The notes beneath the pieces were generated by a model. The model was not told where the DNA came from. It was given only the letters and a program-made list of their open reading frames with translations, and made no database searches. The position numbers were made by a program, and so were the translations under genes. Below are positions 26,128-33,413 of a DNA stretch of 64,000 nt, in pieces (the stretch's first letter is position 1; each line of letters starts with the position of its first letter). Origin of the DNA: CAZYVU01 sp964651435 (lineage in GTDB: Bacteria; Desulfobacterota; Syntrophorhabdia; Syntrophorhabdales; CAYQXL01); the NCBI GenBank assembly GCA_964651435.1, contig CAZYVU010000014.1, forward strand, positions 1 to 64,000. The letters run 5' to 3'.

Positions 26128-26227
26128 NNNNNNNNNNNNNNNNNNNNNNNNNNNNNNNNNNNNNNNNNNNNNNNNNNNNNNNNNNNNNNNNNNNNNNNNN
26201 NNNNNNNNNNNNNNNNNNNNNNNNNNN
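26128..26227. other. Assembly gap, 100 N
   Basis: Exactly 100 undetermined bases, the default spacer of many scaffolders, flanked by identical 55-base sequences within a purine-rich, 7-base-periodic tract. The true distance is unknown and may be zero or negative. From the permease stop to the attH-like start (26076-26418) there is otherwise only this low-complexity sequence and no gene. Confidence 0.97.
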
Positions 26228-26371
26228 TGATTGCAAAACGGAGAAGCGGAGAGTGGGGGAGAGGGGAGAATAGTTCGGAGTTCGGAGTTGGGAGTTCGGA
26301 GTGGAGAACTTGGAGTTGGGGGGAAAGGGAGAAGTGGAGAGGGGAGAATAGTTCGGAGTTCGGAGTTGTGT
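26228..26371. repeat. Purine-rich tract with GAGTTCG-type heptamers, including second 55-base copy
   Basis: After the gap the 55-base sequence recurs (26228-26282) and continues as heptamers of the GAGTTCG/GAGTTGG type. A further copy of GAGAGGGGAGAATAGTTCGG sits at about 26337-26356. The pattern is a degenerate simple repeat and probably caused the assembly break. A reverse-complement copy lies inside the next gene. Confidence 0.85.
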
Positions 26372-26418
26372 TGAGGCATTATTCATGAAGGCTTGAGTTA
26401 GGGCGTGGAGGGGATCAT

Positions 26419-27615
26419 ATGAATCGGCTGAAAAAGAGTGATGTGGCAAAACTCTTTCTATCGTTGGCTGCATTTTTCTATCTTCTTTTCCCTCCATCTC
26501 TTCTTCCCAATCCGTCTTCTTTCTCCGAACTCCGAACTCTCTGCTCCGAACTGCTCCACCCAGTAGCCCAGGCAGCCGATGACACATGGAGCCAGGCCCT
26601 TGGTCCCTGGCAGTGGTCTTTTCCGCGAGACCACGGGAGCCACCCCCAGTACAGGACCGAGTGGTGGTACTTCACCGGAAACCTTACCGATGCCGCCGGG
26701 CACGCCTTCGGCTATCAGCTAACATTTTTTCGCCAGGGGCTCAGGCGGTCGCGGCAGGGGCAAGGATCCTGGTCCGTCACGGACGTTTACCTTGCCCACT
26801 TTGCCATAACGGATGAGGCAAGGGGGAGGTTTTTTCATATCGATAAGGCATCACGCAGAGGGCCGGGCCTCGCCGGGGCCGCTGAAGGGGCGATGGACGT
26901 ACACCTTCTAAACTGGTCAGCCCGGATGGAGGGAAAAAGGATACGCCTGAAGGCCACCCACAAGGAGATGGAGCTCTCCCTGACCCTCGTACCGGGAAAA
27001 CCTCTTGTCCTCCATGGCGAGAACGGCTTGAGCCGAAAGGGCCCCAAGCCGGGGCAGGCATCGTATTACTACTCGTTCACGGAACTGCTTTCCGAGGGAA
27101 AGCTGAAAGTGCCCGGCCTTCCCAAACCGTTGACGGTAAAGGGCGTGAGCTGGTTTGACCAGGAATTCGGTTCCAACCAGCTTTCGGCGGATCAGGTCGG
27201 ATGGGATTGGTTTGGCCTCCACCTTTCCGACGGGAGAGACCTGATGATCTATTTCCTGCGGAAAGAGGATGGCACCTTAGAAGCCACCTCTTCGGGCACC
27301 CTTGTGGAAAAAGACGGCCGGCCATATCATCTGAACCTTTCCAGCCTCCGGGTGACTGTCCAGGAACAGTGGAAAAGTCCGAGAACGAATGCCTTTTACC
27401 CTTCGAAATGGCGCATCGAGATCCCTTCGGCACAGATTGACTTCGTGCTCGCACCAGTTGTGCCCGATCAGGAGCTGATAACGGCGGCATCGACGGGCAT
27501 TACCTACTGGGAGGGTGCGGTGAAGGGGACCGGAACGTCTAAGGGCAAGTCCGTGTCCGTGTACGGCTACAGTGAGCTTACGGGGTATGCGGGAAGTCTC
27601 GGAGGGGTCTTTTAG
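26419..27615 (+). CDS. AttH/CrtC-type lipocalin-like exported protein
   Basis: A 398-residue exported protein of the AttH / carotenoid 1,2-hydratase-like fold. A hydrophobic signal core (LFLSLAAFFYLLFPPSLL) is followed by an odd Ser/Leu-rich spacer and an AQAADD cleavage-like site. The mature part has the family motifs HPQYRTEWWYFTGNL, FGYQLTFFRQGL, VTDVYLAHFAITD, GVSWFDQEFGSNQL and GWDWFGLHLSDGRDLM. AttH proteins are encoded with LolD/FtsX-type transporters, as here, and are thought to bind a hydrophobic ligand. GGAGGGGATC precedes the ATG. The spacer codons 36-46 are written in the inverted heptamer repeat found just upstream, suggesting that repeat DNA has been captured in frame. Confidence 0.9.
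   Translation: MNRLKKSDVAKLFLSLAAFFYLLFPPSLLPNPSSFSELRTLCSELLHPVAQAADDTWSQALGPWQWSFPRDHGSHPQYRTEWWYFTGNLTDAAGHAFGYQLTFFRQGLRRSRQGQGSWSVTDVYLAHFAITDEARGRFFHIDKASRRGPGLAGAAEGAMDVHLLNWSARMEGKRIRLKATHKEMELSLTLVPGKPLVLHGENGLSRKGPKPGQASYYYSFTELLSEGKLKVPGLPKPLTVKGVSWFDQEFGSNQLSADQVGWDWFGLHLSDGRDLMIYFLRKEDGTLEATSSGTLVEKDGRPYHLNLSSLRVTVQEQWKSPRTNAFYPSKWRIEIPSAQIDFVLAPVVPDQELITAASTGITYWEGAVKGTGTSKGKSVSVYGYSELTGYAGSLGGVF
26523..26557 (-). repeat. Inverted GAGTTCG-type heptamer repeat inside attH-like gene
   Basis: Read on the minus strand this segment gives GGAGTTCGGAG-like units, the same heptamers as the intergenic tract 150-250 bases upstream but inverted. It codes for SELRTLCSELLH between the signal core and the cleavage site, where extra residues are tolerated. 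Confidence 0.65.
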
Positions 27616-28472
27616 AGCGCCTCTCCCATGCGGGAAAGATCGTAGCCCGTGAAATCGCCTATGTGGCGGACCAGAAAGGATTGATCGAAGACGGCAAGAA
27701 AGGATTTTATGGTCTTCGAGTAGTAATCATCCTCCGTCACGACGAGGTGAAACTCTTCATTGTGGATGGGGACAAAGCCGAGGCCAAGCGTATGCGCTAC
27801 ATTACGAATGCCGAAGGCGCAGTCCGCCTCGCCCCGCAAAACCTTGAGGCCCGACTCGAGGTGTGACTCCACTTCTCTGTCGTAGCCCTTCACAGCAGAC
27901 CCTGTGGCCCCGGCACTCTGGAGCAGATAGTCGATAAGGAGCCTCGTCCCGCTTCCCCTGTTGCGGTTCACGAACGAGCTGCCCCGCTCCGCAATATCCT
28001 TCACGGAATAAAGGCCCTTGGGGTTTCCCGGCTGCACGTACAGTCCTTGCTGGCGGACAAAGAGATGGATGGCCCGGGCGGGCGTGCCGGCCAGGTACCT
28101 ATGAAGGTAGGTGGTATTATATTCCTTGTGATCAATATCGATGATGTGAACGCAGGAGGCTCGCGCCGCCATTCTTTGCAGCGCCCTGAGGCCGTTGATG
28201 CTGCCGATGGGCGCGTAAAAGACCAAAGACTCCGATGACGCGTTGAAGATGTCGAAAATACGACGCAAGAGCGGGTCATCACTGCCCGCAACGGCGACGT
28301 GCCGGGTGCCCTCCGTGTTTTCAACGATCCATCTGTCGACAAGCTCCTTTGGGAAGGCAACCTTGCCGCCGATCCACAAATGAGGCAAAGACGATTCCTT
28401 TGCCAACTGGTAAACCTTCTTTTCGTTGATCTTGAGGTAGGCCGATATATCACGGGCCGTCATTACGTCCAT
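27612..28472 (-). CDS. Excisionase-type HTH regulator with periplasmic-binding-protein-like oxyanion domain
   Basis: A one-component regulator of 286 residues. The N-terminal ~50 residues are an excisionase/MerR-like HTH (MTARDISAYLKINEKKVYQLAKES ... WIGGKVAFPKELVDRWI), and the rest is a PBP-like domain related to molybdate/tungstate-binding proteins (SESLVFYAPIGS, RGSSFVNRNRGSGTRLLIDYLL). Regulators of this build control molybdate or tungstate uptake, sensing the anion in the C-terminal domain. It diverges from the tup operon across 136 bases holding four phased repeats. I start at 28472; ATG at 28463 is equally possible. The last bases overlap the attH-like gene tail. Confidence 0.86.
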   Translation of the reverse strand: MDVMTARDISAYLKINEKKVYQLAKESSLPHLWIGGKVAFPKELVDRWIVENTEGTRHVAVAGSDDPLLRRIFDIFNASSESLVFYAPIGSINGLRALQRMAARASCVHIIDIDHKEYNTTYLHRYLAGTPARAIHLFVRQQGLYVQPGNPKGLYSVKDIAERGSSFVNRNRGSGTRLLIDYLLQSAGATGSAVKGYDREVESHLESGLKVLRGEADCAFGIRNVAHTLGLGFVPIHNEEFHLVVTEDDYYSKTIKSFLAVFDQSFLVRHIGDFTGYDLSRMGEAL

Positions 28473-28528
28473 AAAGCAATTATAGGGCATATACGCAAGA
28501 AGAGCAACAGAACAAATCAAAAGGTACT

Positions 28529-28568
28529 GGTCATTTTAGGTCATTTATGGTAATTAATGGTATTAACA
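28529..28568. promoter_or_regulatory. Four phased 10-bp direct repeats in the tup control region, probable operator
   Basis: GGTCATTTTA, GGTCATTTAT, GGTAATTAAT and GGTATTAACA follow one another with GG every 10 bases, one helix turn, placing all sites on the same DNA face. An inverted TACCAT occurs at 28581-28586. They lie between the divergent regulator gene and the first tupA, where the regulator would be expected to bind. Confidence 0.55.
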
Positions 28569-28607
28569 TTTCCGCATCACTACCATACGTTAAGGAGGTT
28601 GGAAACT

Positions 28608-29474
28608 ATGAACAAAATGTGGACAAAATTGCTGTTATTGATATGTTTACTCCTGTGCGTTTCTTGTGCTTCCACCGGCGGCGTCCAAAATTCCAACTTC
28701 GTTTTTCTGGCCAGCACCATAGGCCCGATAGATGCGGGCATCGTTGAAACGCTCGAGAACGCCTTTGAAAAGGAGACAGGGACCAGGGTTCGCCACGTCG
28801 GGGCCGGGACAGGGGCTACGCTAAAGATTGCTGAGAAGGGCAACGTGGACCTTGTCATGGTTCATGCCAAGGCCCTTGAGCAAAAATTTGTCCAGGAAGG
28901 GTACGGTACGGAGAGGATTGACCTCATGTACAATGATTTCGTCATCGTCGGACCGGCCAACGATCCTGCCGGCATTAAAGGTATGAAGAGCGCACCGCAG
29001 GCGCTGCAACAGATTTCGGCGAAAAAGGCTCCCTTCGTGACCAGGGGTGACAAGTCAGGAACCCACGTGGCAGAAATGGACCTCTGGGCCAAGGCGTCGC
29101 TTAAACCATCGGGATCCTGGTACGAAACATATGCCAAGGGCGCCGAAGGAAACATGCCCACTCTGCGTTACGCGGACCAGCGGAAGGCATACACGGTTAT
29201 CGACCGGGCAACCTTCCTTACCCTTCAGAAGGAGATCAAGCTGGCAATTCTTGTGGAGAAGGACGAGGCGCTGCTCAATTACATCACCCTCATTCCCATA
29301 AACCCGAAAAAGTTCCCGAGGGCCAATTACGAAGGTGCCATGGCATTTGTGCAGTGGCTCACGGCACCGGATAAAGGCCAGGCCATTATTCGTGATTTCG
29401 GAAAGGACAAATACGGAAGCGCCCTCTTTTTCCCCAACTCCAAAGAATGGCGCGCGACCCAGACTACGAAGTAG
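28608..29474 (+). CDS. TupA-like oxyanion-binding lipoprotein, variant ligand motif
   Basis: A 288-residue substrate-binding protein with a lipoprotein signal (LLLLICLLLCVSC, lipid Cys near residue 20). It follows the TupA pattern throughout (GKGNVDLVMVHAKALEQKFV, YNDFVIVGPANDPAG, TRGDKSGTH, YTVIDRATFL, INPKKFP) but replaces the TTTS ligand motif with LASTIGPIDAGI. It stands directly ahead of a canonical TupA, so it may be a paralogue tuned to another oxyanion or one that presents ligand differently. AAGGAGG precedes the ATG at 28608. Confidence 0.87.
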   Translation: MNKMWTKLLLLICLLLCVSCASTGGVQNSNFVFLASTIGPIDAGIVETLENAFEKETGTRVRHVGAGTGATLKIAEKGNVDLVMVHAKALEQKFVQEGYGTERIDLMYNDFVIVGPANDPAGIKGMKSAPQALQQISAKKAPFVTRGDKSGTHVAEMDLWAKASLKPSGSWYETYAKGAEGNMPTLRYADQRKAYTVIDRATFLTLQKEIKLAILVEKDEALLNYITLIPINPKKFPRANYEGAMAFVQWLTAPDKGQAIIRDFGKDKYGSALFFPNSKEWRATQTTK

Positions 29475-29500
29475 CAGCACACACTTGCAGGGAGGCATAC

Positions 29501-30367
29501 ATGAAGAACAGACTGTACAACGTTTACCTGATCGCGGCACTGGTGACCATGGTCATTCTCGGCACCCTGACCTCTGTGTCGGCCCAGCAACGGGTCGAGA
29601 AGAACGTCATTCTGGCCACCACGACAAGCACCCAGGATTCGGGGCTCCTCGATACGCTCATACCCATTTTTGAAAAGAAGACCGGGTACTTTGTCAAGAC
29701 AATAGCCGTCGGCTCCGGCCAGGCCATGGCAATGGGACAGAAGGGAGAGGCCGACGTCCTGCTGGTGCACTCGCCGGAAGCGGAGAAGAAGTTTATGGCA
29801 GACGGCTTCGGCGTCAGCCGCAGGCTCGTCATGCACAACGACTTTATCATCGTTGGGCCGGGCACCGATCCTGCACGTTTAAAGGGGACCAAAAGCACCA
29901 CGGCTGCCTTTCAGAAGATGGCCAAAGCCAATGCGCTCTTTATCTCCAGGGGCGACAAATCGGGCACTCACGCGAAGGAGCTGCAGATATGGAAGGCCGC
30001 GGGCGTCAACCCCGAAAAGGAGAAATGGTACCAGCAAACGGGCCTCGGCATGGGCCAGACTCTGAACGTCGCATCCGAGAAACGGGCCTATACCCTTGCC
30101 GACAGGGGCACCTACCTCGCGCTCAAGAAAAGGTTGGATCTTGACATCCTTGCGGAGGGTGATGCGATCCTTCTCAACATCTACCACGTCATCGAGATAA
30201 ACCCTGCAAAATTTCCTAAGGTAAACGCCGCCGGAGGCAAGGCCTTTGCAGATTTTATGGTATCTAAGGAAGTTCAGGATATAATTAAGCAGTTCGGCGT
30301 AGACAAGTTCAGCTCTCCACTATTCTTCCCTGACGCGGGCAAGAAGGTGGAAGACCTGGGGAAGTAA
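29501..30367 (+). CDS. tupA: Tungstate-binding periplasmic protein TupA
   Basis: A 288-residue exported binding protein. The signal peptide (VYLIAALVTMVILGTLTSVSAQ) lacks a lipobox. The mature start VILATTTSTQDSGLLD carries the TTTS motif that clamps tungstate in TupA. FISRGDKSGTHAKE supplies the Arg/Ser/Thr ligands, and YTLADRGTYLAL and EINPAKFPKVN are family blocks. TupA proteins bind tungstate with very high affinity and discriminate against sulfate; molybdate binding varies. GGGAGG lies before the ATG at 29501, 26 bases after the paralogue. It hands the anion to TupB/TupC encoded next. Confidence 0.93.
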   Translation: MKNRLYNVYLIAALVTMVILGTLTSVSAQQRVEKNVILATTTSTQDSGLLDTLIPIFEKKTGYFVKTIAVGSGQAMAMGQKGEADVLLVHSPEAEKKFMADGFGVSRRLVMHNDFIIVGPGTDPARLKGTKSTTAAFQKMAKANALFISRGDKSGTHAKELQIWKAAGVNPEKEKWYQQTGLGMGQTLNVASEKRAYTLADRGTYLALKKRLDLDILAEGDAILLNIYHVIEINPAKFPKVNAAGGKAFADFMVSKEVQDIIKQFGVDKFSSPLFFPDAGKKVEDLGK

Positions 30368-30429
30368 AGCAGTTGCGGCGGGTCGCCGGGGCTTAGGCCG
30401 GCAACCCGCCGCCGAAGCACGGTGCTCCG

Positions 30430-31128
30430 ATGGACCTGATACTTGAAGGCATCAAGAAAGCGATTCTTCTTCTCTTTACCCTCGACAGGGAGGTCCTGGA
30501 CATCACCATCCTGTCCCTCAAGGTATCGGGAATCGCAACATTAATCAGCCTTTTCATCGGCATCTCCACAGGCACCGTCGTAGCCCTTAACACCTTTCCC
30601 GGCAAGAAGATCGTCGTTAGCGTCATTAACACGGGCATGGGCTTGCCCCCCGTCGTGGTAGGCCTCTTCGTCACCATTTTCCTTTGGAGGAGCGGTCCCT
30701 TGGGCTTTCTGGGCATCCTCTACACACCTTTGGCGATCATCGTCGCCCAGGCGGTAATCGCGACACCCATTGTCATGGGCATCACCGTTGCAGCCATGCA
30801 GCAGATACCAAGAAAGATGAGGCTTCAGATATTGGGTCTCGGGGCCACCCGTTTTCAGATGGTCTGGATGCTTCTCAGAGAGGCGAGGCTTTCGCTCTTG
30901 GCGGCTGTTATGGCCGGGTTCGGGGGGGTCATTTCGGAGATCGGCGCCTCGATCATGGTGGGCGGGAACATCAAGGGCTATACGCGCGTCCTGACGACTG
31001 CGACGGTAATGGAGACGAGCAAGGGAAACTTCGATGTAGCCATAGCGCTCAGCATAATACTTTTGGCCCTGGCCTATTTCATCAACCTGTTGCTGACGTA
31101 TGTGCAGCAGCGAGAGAGGCCCAGGTGA
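30430..31128 (+). CDS. tupB: Tungstate ABC transporter permease TupB
   Basis: A 232-residue permease with about five membrane helices (KVSGIATLISLFIGISTGTVV; GLPPVVVGLFVTIFL; LAIIVAQAVIATPIVMGI; LAAVMAGFGGVISEIGASIMVG; VAIALSIILLALAYFINLLL). The cytoplasmic coupling loop reads LGLGATRFQMVWMLLREAR. PPVVVGL and EIGASIMVGGNIKG are typical of TupB/WtpB permeases. It is 62 bases downstream of tupA in the same direction and should form the membrane channel with TupC. Confidence 0.93.
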   Translation: MDLILEGIKKAILLLFTLDREVLDITILSLKVSGIATLISLFIGISTGTVVALNTFPGKKIVVSVINTGMGLPPVVVGLFVTIFLWRSGPLGFLGILYTPLAIIVAQAVIATPIVMGITVAAMQQIPRKMRLQILGLGATRFQMVWMLLREARLSLLAAVMAGFGGVISEIGASIMVGGNIKGYTRVLTTATVMETSKGNFDVAIALSIILLALAYFINLLLTYVQQRERPR

Positions 31129-31143
31129 CGGGATTGCCGACGG

Positions 31144-32325
31144 ATGATCGGGAGGCCCTGCTCCGGGGTTCCCGGGTCTCTGCAAACTCGAACGAGAGCT
31201 GACATTTTGAATTCTCCGGACGAACAAACACCCATACTGGAAGGACGCAACATCAGAGTAGTGAGAAGGGATGCCGTTCTCCTGGACGTTGCCTCTTTCA
31301 TCGTAAAAAACGGTGAAGTCGTGTCCCTCATCGGTCCGAACGGCTCAGGAAAGACGACACTGCTCCAGACCCTCTGCTATCTCATGAAGGGCTTTGAGGG
31401 CGAAGTGTTCTTTCGGGGGGCCAAGGTCAGGGACGAGTATCCCCTTTTCGATTACCGGCGCAAGCTCGCCATCGTTTTTCAGGAGCCCCTGCTCTTCGAC
31501 ACGACAGTCTTCAATAATGTTGCAGCCGGCTTGAGATTCCGCAGCGTCGGCAAGGCGGAGACGGAGGCCGTCGTCACCGAAAACCTCAAGAGGTTCGGCA
31601 TAGAGCACCTTGCCCACCGGTCCGCCAGGACCCTGTCCGGGGGTGAGGCGCAGCGAACGAGCCTCGCACGGGCCTTTGCCACCAGGCCTGAAATACTCCT
31701 TCTTGACGAGCCCTTCTCGGCCCTTGATCCCCCGACGCGGGAGTCCTTGGTTGAGGACCTCGAGCATGTACTGGAGAAGTCGAGGACGACAACCATATTT
31801 GTAACCCATGACCGCGTCGAGGCGCTTCGCCTTTCCCACCGCATCGCCGTCATGAGCGGGGGACAGATCGTCCAGATGGACACGCCGTCCCAGATTACCA
31901 ATCACCCTGCGACAGAGTTTGTCGCCTCTTTCGTCGGCGTCGAGACAACACTCGAAGGAACCGTTCTGTCGGAGCGGGACGGGACCATTGCGGTTTCTGT
32001 TTCGGGGAGCAGCGTAGAGGCTTTGGGGCGCGTCGCAGCGGGAAGGAACGTGATACTCTGCGTGAGGCCCGAGAACATCATAATATCCCATAATGCCGTC
32101 GGCGGGTCGACAAGCCTGAGAAACGTTTTCCAGGGAACAGTCACCAAGATCTTGCCTTTGGGGCCTTACCAGAAGATACATGTCGACTGCGGCTTCCCTT
32201 TGGTGGCCTATATCACGAACCAGTCATGCAGAGACCTGGCGCTCCGGGAGGGGAGGGAAGTAACGGCCTCCTTCAAGGCGACGGCCATTCACGTTATAGA
32301 AAAAAGGGGCGACGGCAGAACTTGA
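31144..32325 (+). CDS. tupC: Tungstate ABC transporter ATP-binding protein TupC with C-terminal TOBE domain
   Basis: An ATPase of up to 393 residues. Walker A is IGPNGSGKTTLL, the signature TLSGGEAQRTSLARA, Walker B ILLLDEPFSALDPP and the switch FVTHDRVEA. The last ~120 residues form an accessory TOBE-like domain (VETTLEGTVL ... RNVFQGTVTKILPLGPYQKIHVD), which in molybdate/tungstate transporters can bind the anion and inhibit import when the cell is replete. The start is uncertain: ATG at 31144 has no ribosome site, and TTG at 31207 is closer to the family start. Confidence 0.92.
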   Translation: MIGRPCSGVPGSLQTRTRADILNSPDEQTPILEGRNIRVVRRDAVLLDVASFIVKNGEVVSLIGPNGSGKTTLLQTLCYLMKGFEGEVFFRGAKVRDEYPLFDYRRKLAIVFQEPLLFDTTVFNNVAAGLRFRSVGKAETEAVVTENLKRFGIEHLAHRSARTLSGGEAQRTSLARAFATRPEILLLDEPFSALDPPTRESLVEDLEHVLEKSRTTTIFVTHDRVEALRLSHRIAVMSGGQIVQMDTPSQITNHPATEFVASFVGVETTLEGTVLSERDGTIAVSVSGSSVEALGRVAAGRNVILCVRPENIIISHNAVGGSTSLRNVFQGTVTKILPLGPYQKIHVDCGFPLVAYITNQSCRDLALREGREVTASFKATAIHVIEKRGDGRT

Positions 32326-32391
32326 CAACGATATCACCTGCGGTTTCCGATCATGCGATAGACCCGACTTCACATATCCACGAGGTGACGG

Positions 32392-33174
32392 ATGCGATGC
32401 TACATCGGATTTGACGACACAGACACGAGCGAGACCGACAGGGGCACGGGAAAGCTTGTTCGCTGGTTTGCGGACAGGCTGCCCGACGGGCATACCCTCT
32501 GGGGCGTGGTACGGCAACAGCTTCTTGTAGATCCCGCCATCCCCTATACGTCGCACAATAGCTCGGCCTGCGCCATTGTCGACTGCCCGCCGTCTTTTGA
32601 TGTCAACCTCCTCATCGAAAGGGCAGCCGAACATCTGAGGTTGCACTTTGTGCCGGGGAGCGACCCGGGCCTTTGCATCATGCCCGAGGACTCTCCCGTT
32701 CGGGAACGGATGATTGCCTTCGGACTCTCATGCACCGCCCGCGTCGTCTCGCAGGAAGATGCCATCGAGGCGGCAGCCGGCATCCATCTGTCGGGTCATG
32801 GCGGGACAAACGACGGCATTATCGGTGCCGCCGCTGCGGTAGGCTTGACAGCTTCAGGATGGAGCGGTAGATTTGTCGAGTATGGTGATCTAAGGAGTCG
32901 GCCGGCCACGCTTCCCGTAAGGGAGCTGGCTAAGCTCGGCATGGTAGTTGTGTCCCTCGACAGGGATGCACATGTGCCATCGGAAACGGATGTGGTGGCG
33001 ACACGGGGCTGGCTAAGACCGCGGCTTATCGGCGGAAAGCCTGTTCTGTTCGTTGCGCCGCTGGCACAGGGCGTCTGGTCGGCGGTAGGAGCAGGACGCA
33101 GGGGGAAGAGAGAGGAGGATAGACATGGCGGGAAAGATTTTCTATCGGGAACGGTTGAAAGTAGGGGAAGATAA
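32392..33174 (+). CDS. TiaS-like protein (FDDTD kinase-like and ferredoxin-like domains only)
   Basis: A 260-residue protein related to the N-terminal two-thirds of archaeal TiaS, which modifies C34 of tRNA-Ile2 with agmatine. It has the FDDTD motif (residues 7-11), RQQLLVDPAIPYTSHNSSACA, the glycine loop GGTNDGIIGAAAAVGL and the strand RPRLIGGKPVLFV. The OB-fold and zinc-ribbon modules that hold tRNA are missing. Bacteria decode AUA with lysidine (TilS), so the archaeal role is unlikely. Its position inside a tungstate operon suggests an ATP-using job connected with oxyanion handling, which is inference. The basic C-terminal tail overlaps the next gene by 50 bases. Confidence 0.78.
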   Translation: MRCYIGFDDTDTSETDRGTGKLVRWFADRLPDGHTLWGVVRQQLLVDPAIPYTSHNSSACAIVDCPPSFDVNLLIERAAEHLRLHFVPGSDPGLCIMPEDSPVRERMIAFGLSCTARVVSQEDAIEAAAGIHLSGHGGTNDGIIGAAAAVGLTASGWSGRFVEYGDLRSRPATLPVRELAKLGMVVVSLDRDAHVPSETDVVATRGWLRPRLIGGKPVLFVAPLAQGVWSAVGAGRRGKREEDRHGGKDFLSGTVESRGR

Positions 33175-33349
33175 GAAGCAGCCCAGGTTCAGACTCATTG
33201 CCGTGGCGGATGTAGACCTCAAGATATTCGGAAAGCATCTTCGGAGGTCTGAGCTCGAACAGATAGCCGAGGCGGTGGGCGCCGAACTGATCCTTCTTAC
33301 CAAGGGCGACAAGAAGTACCGCGACGAAGAAGTCCAGATTGAGAAATGA
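33125..33349 (+). CDS. Small unknown protein between TiaS-like and MoSto-like genes
   Basis: A 74-residue soluble, strongly charged protein (AGKIFYRERLKVGEDKKQP, then VADVDLKIFGKHLRRSELEQ and VGAELILLTKGDKKYRDEE). No signal, no cysteines, no family recognised. The second half predicts a helix (LRRSELEQIAEAVGA) and a strand (LILLTKG). A strong GGAGGA lies just before the ATG, within the 3' end of the TiaS-like gene, so the frame is probably real. It may be an accessory factor or partner subunit of the storage protein encoded 64 bases later. Confidence 0.75.
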   Translation: MAGKIFYRERLKVGEDKKQPRFRLIAVADVDLKIFGKHLRRSELEQIAEAVGAELILLTKGDKKYRDEEVQIEK

Positions 33350-33413
33350 CAGGGGGCTGCACGATTACAGGTAAAGGAACTTTTCGCGCAGCGCTTCCGA
33401 AGGGAGGCGGGGC

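Noticed and set aside
28563..28591. TTAACA / TACGTT promoter-like pair before tupA
   Set aside because: The spacer is 17 bases, but the -10 match is poor and would place the transcript start inside or after the ribosome site.
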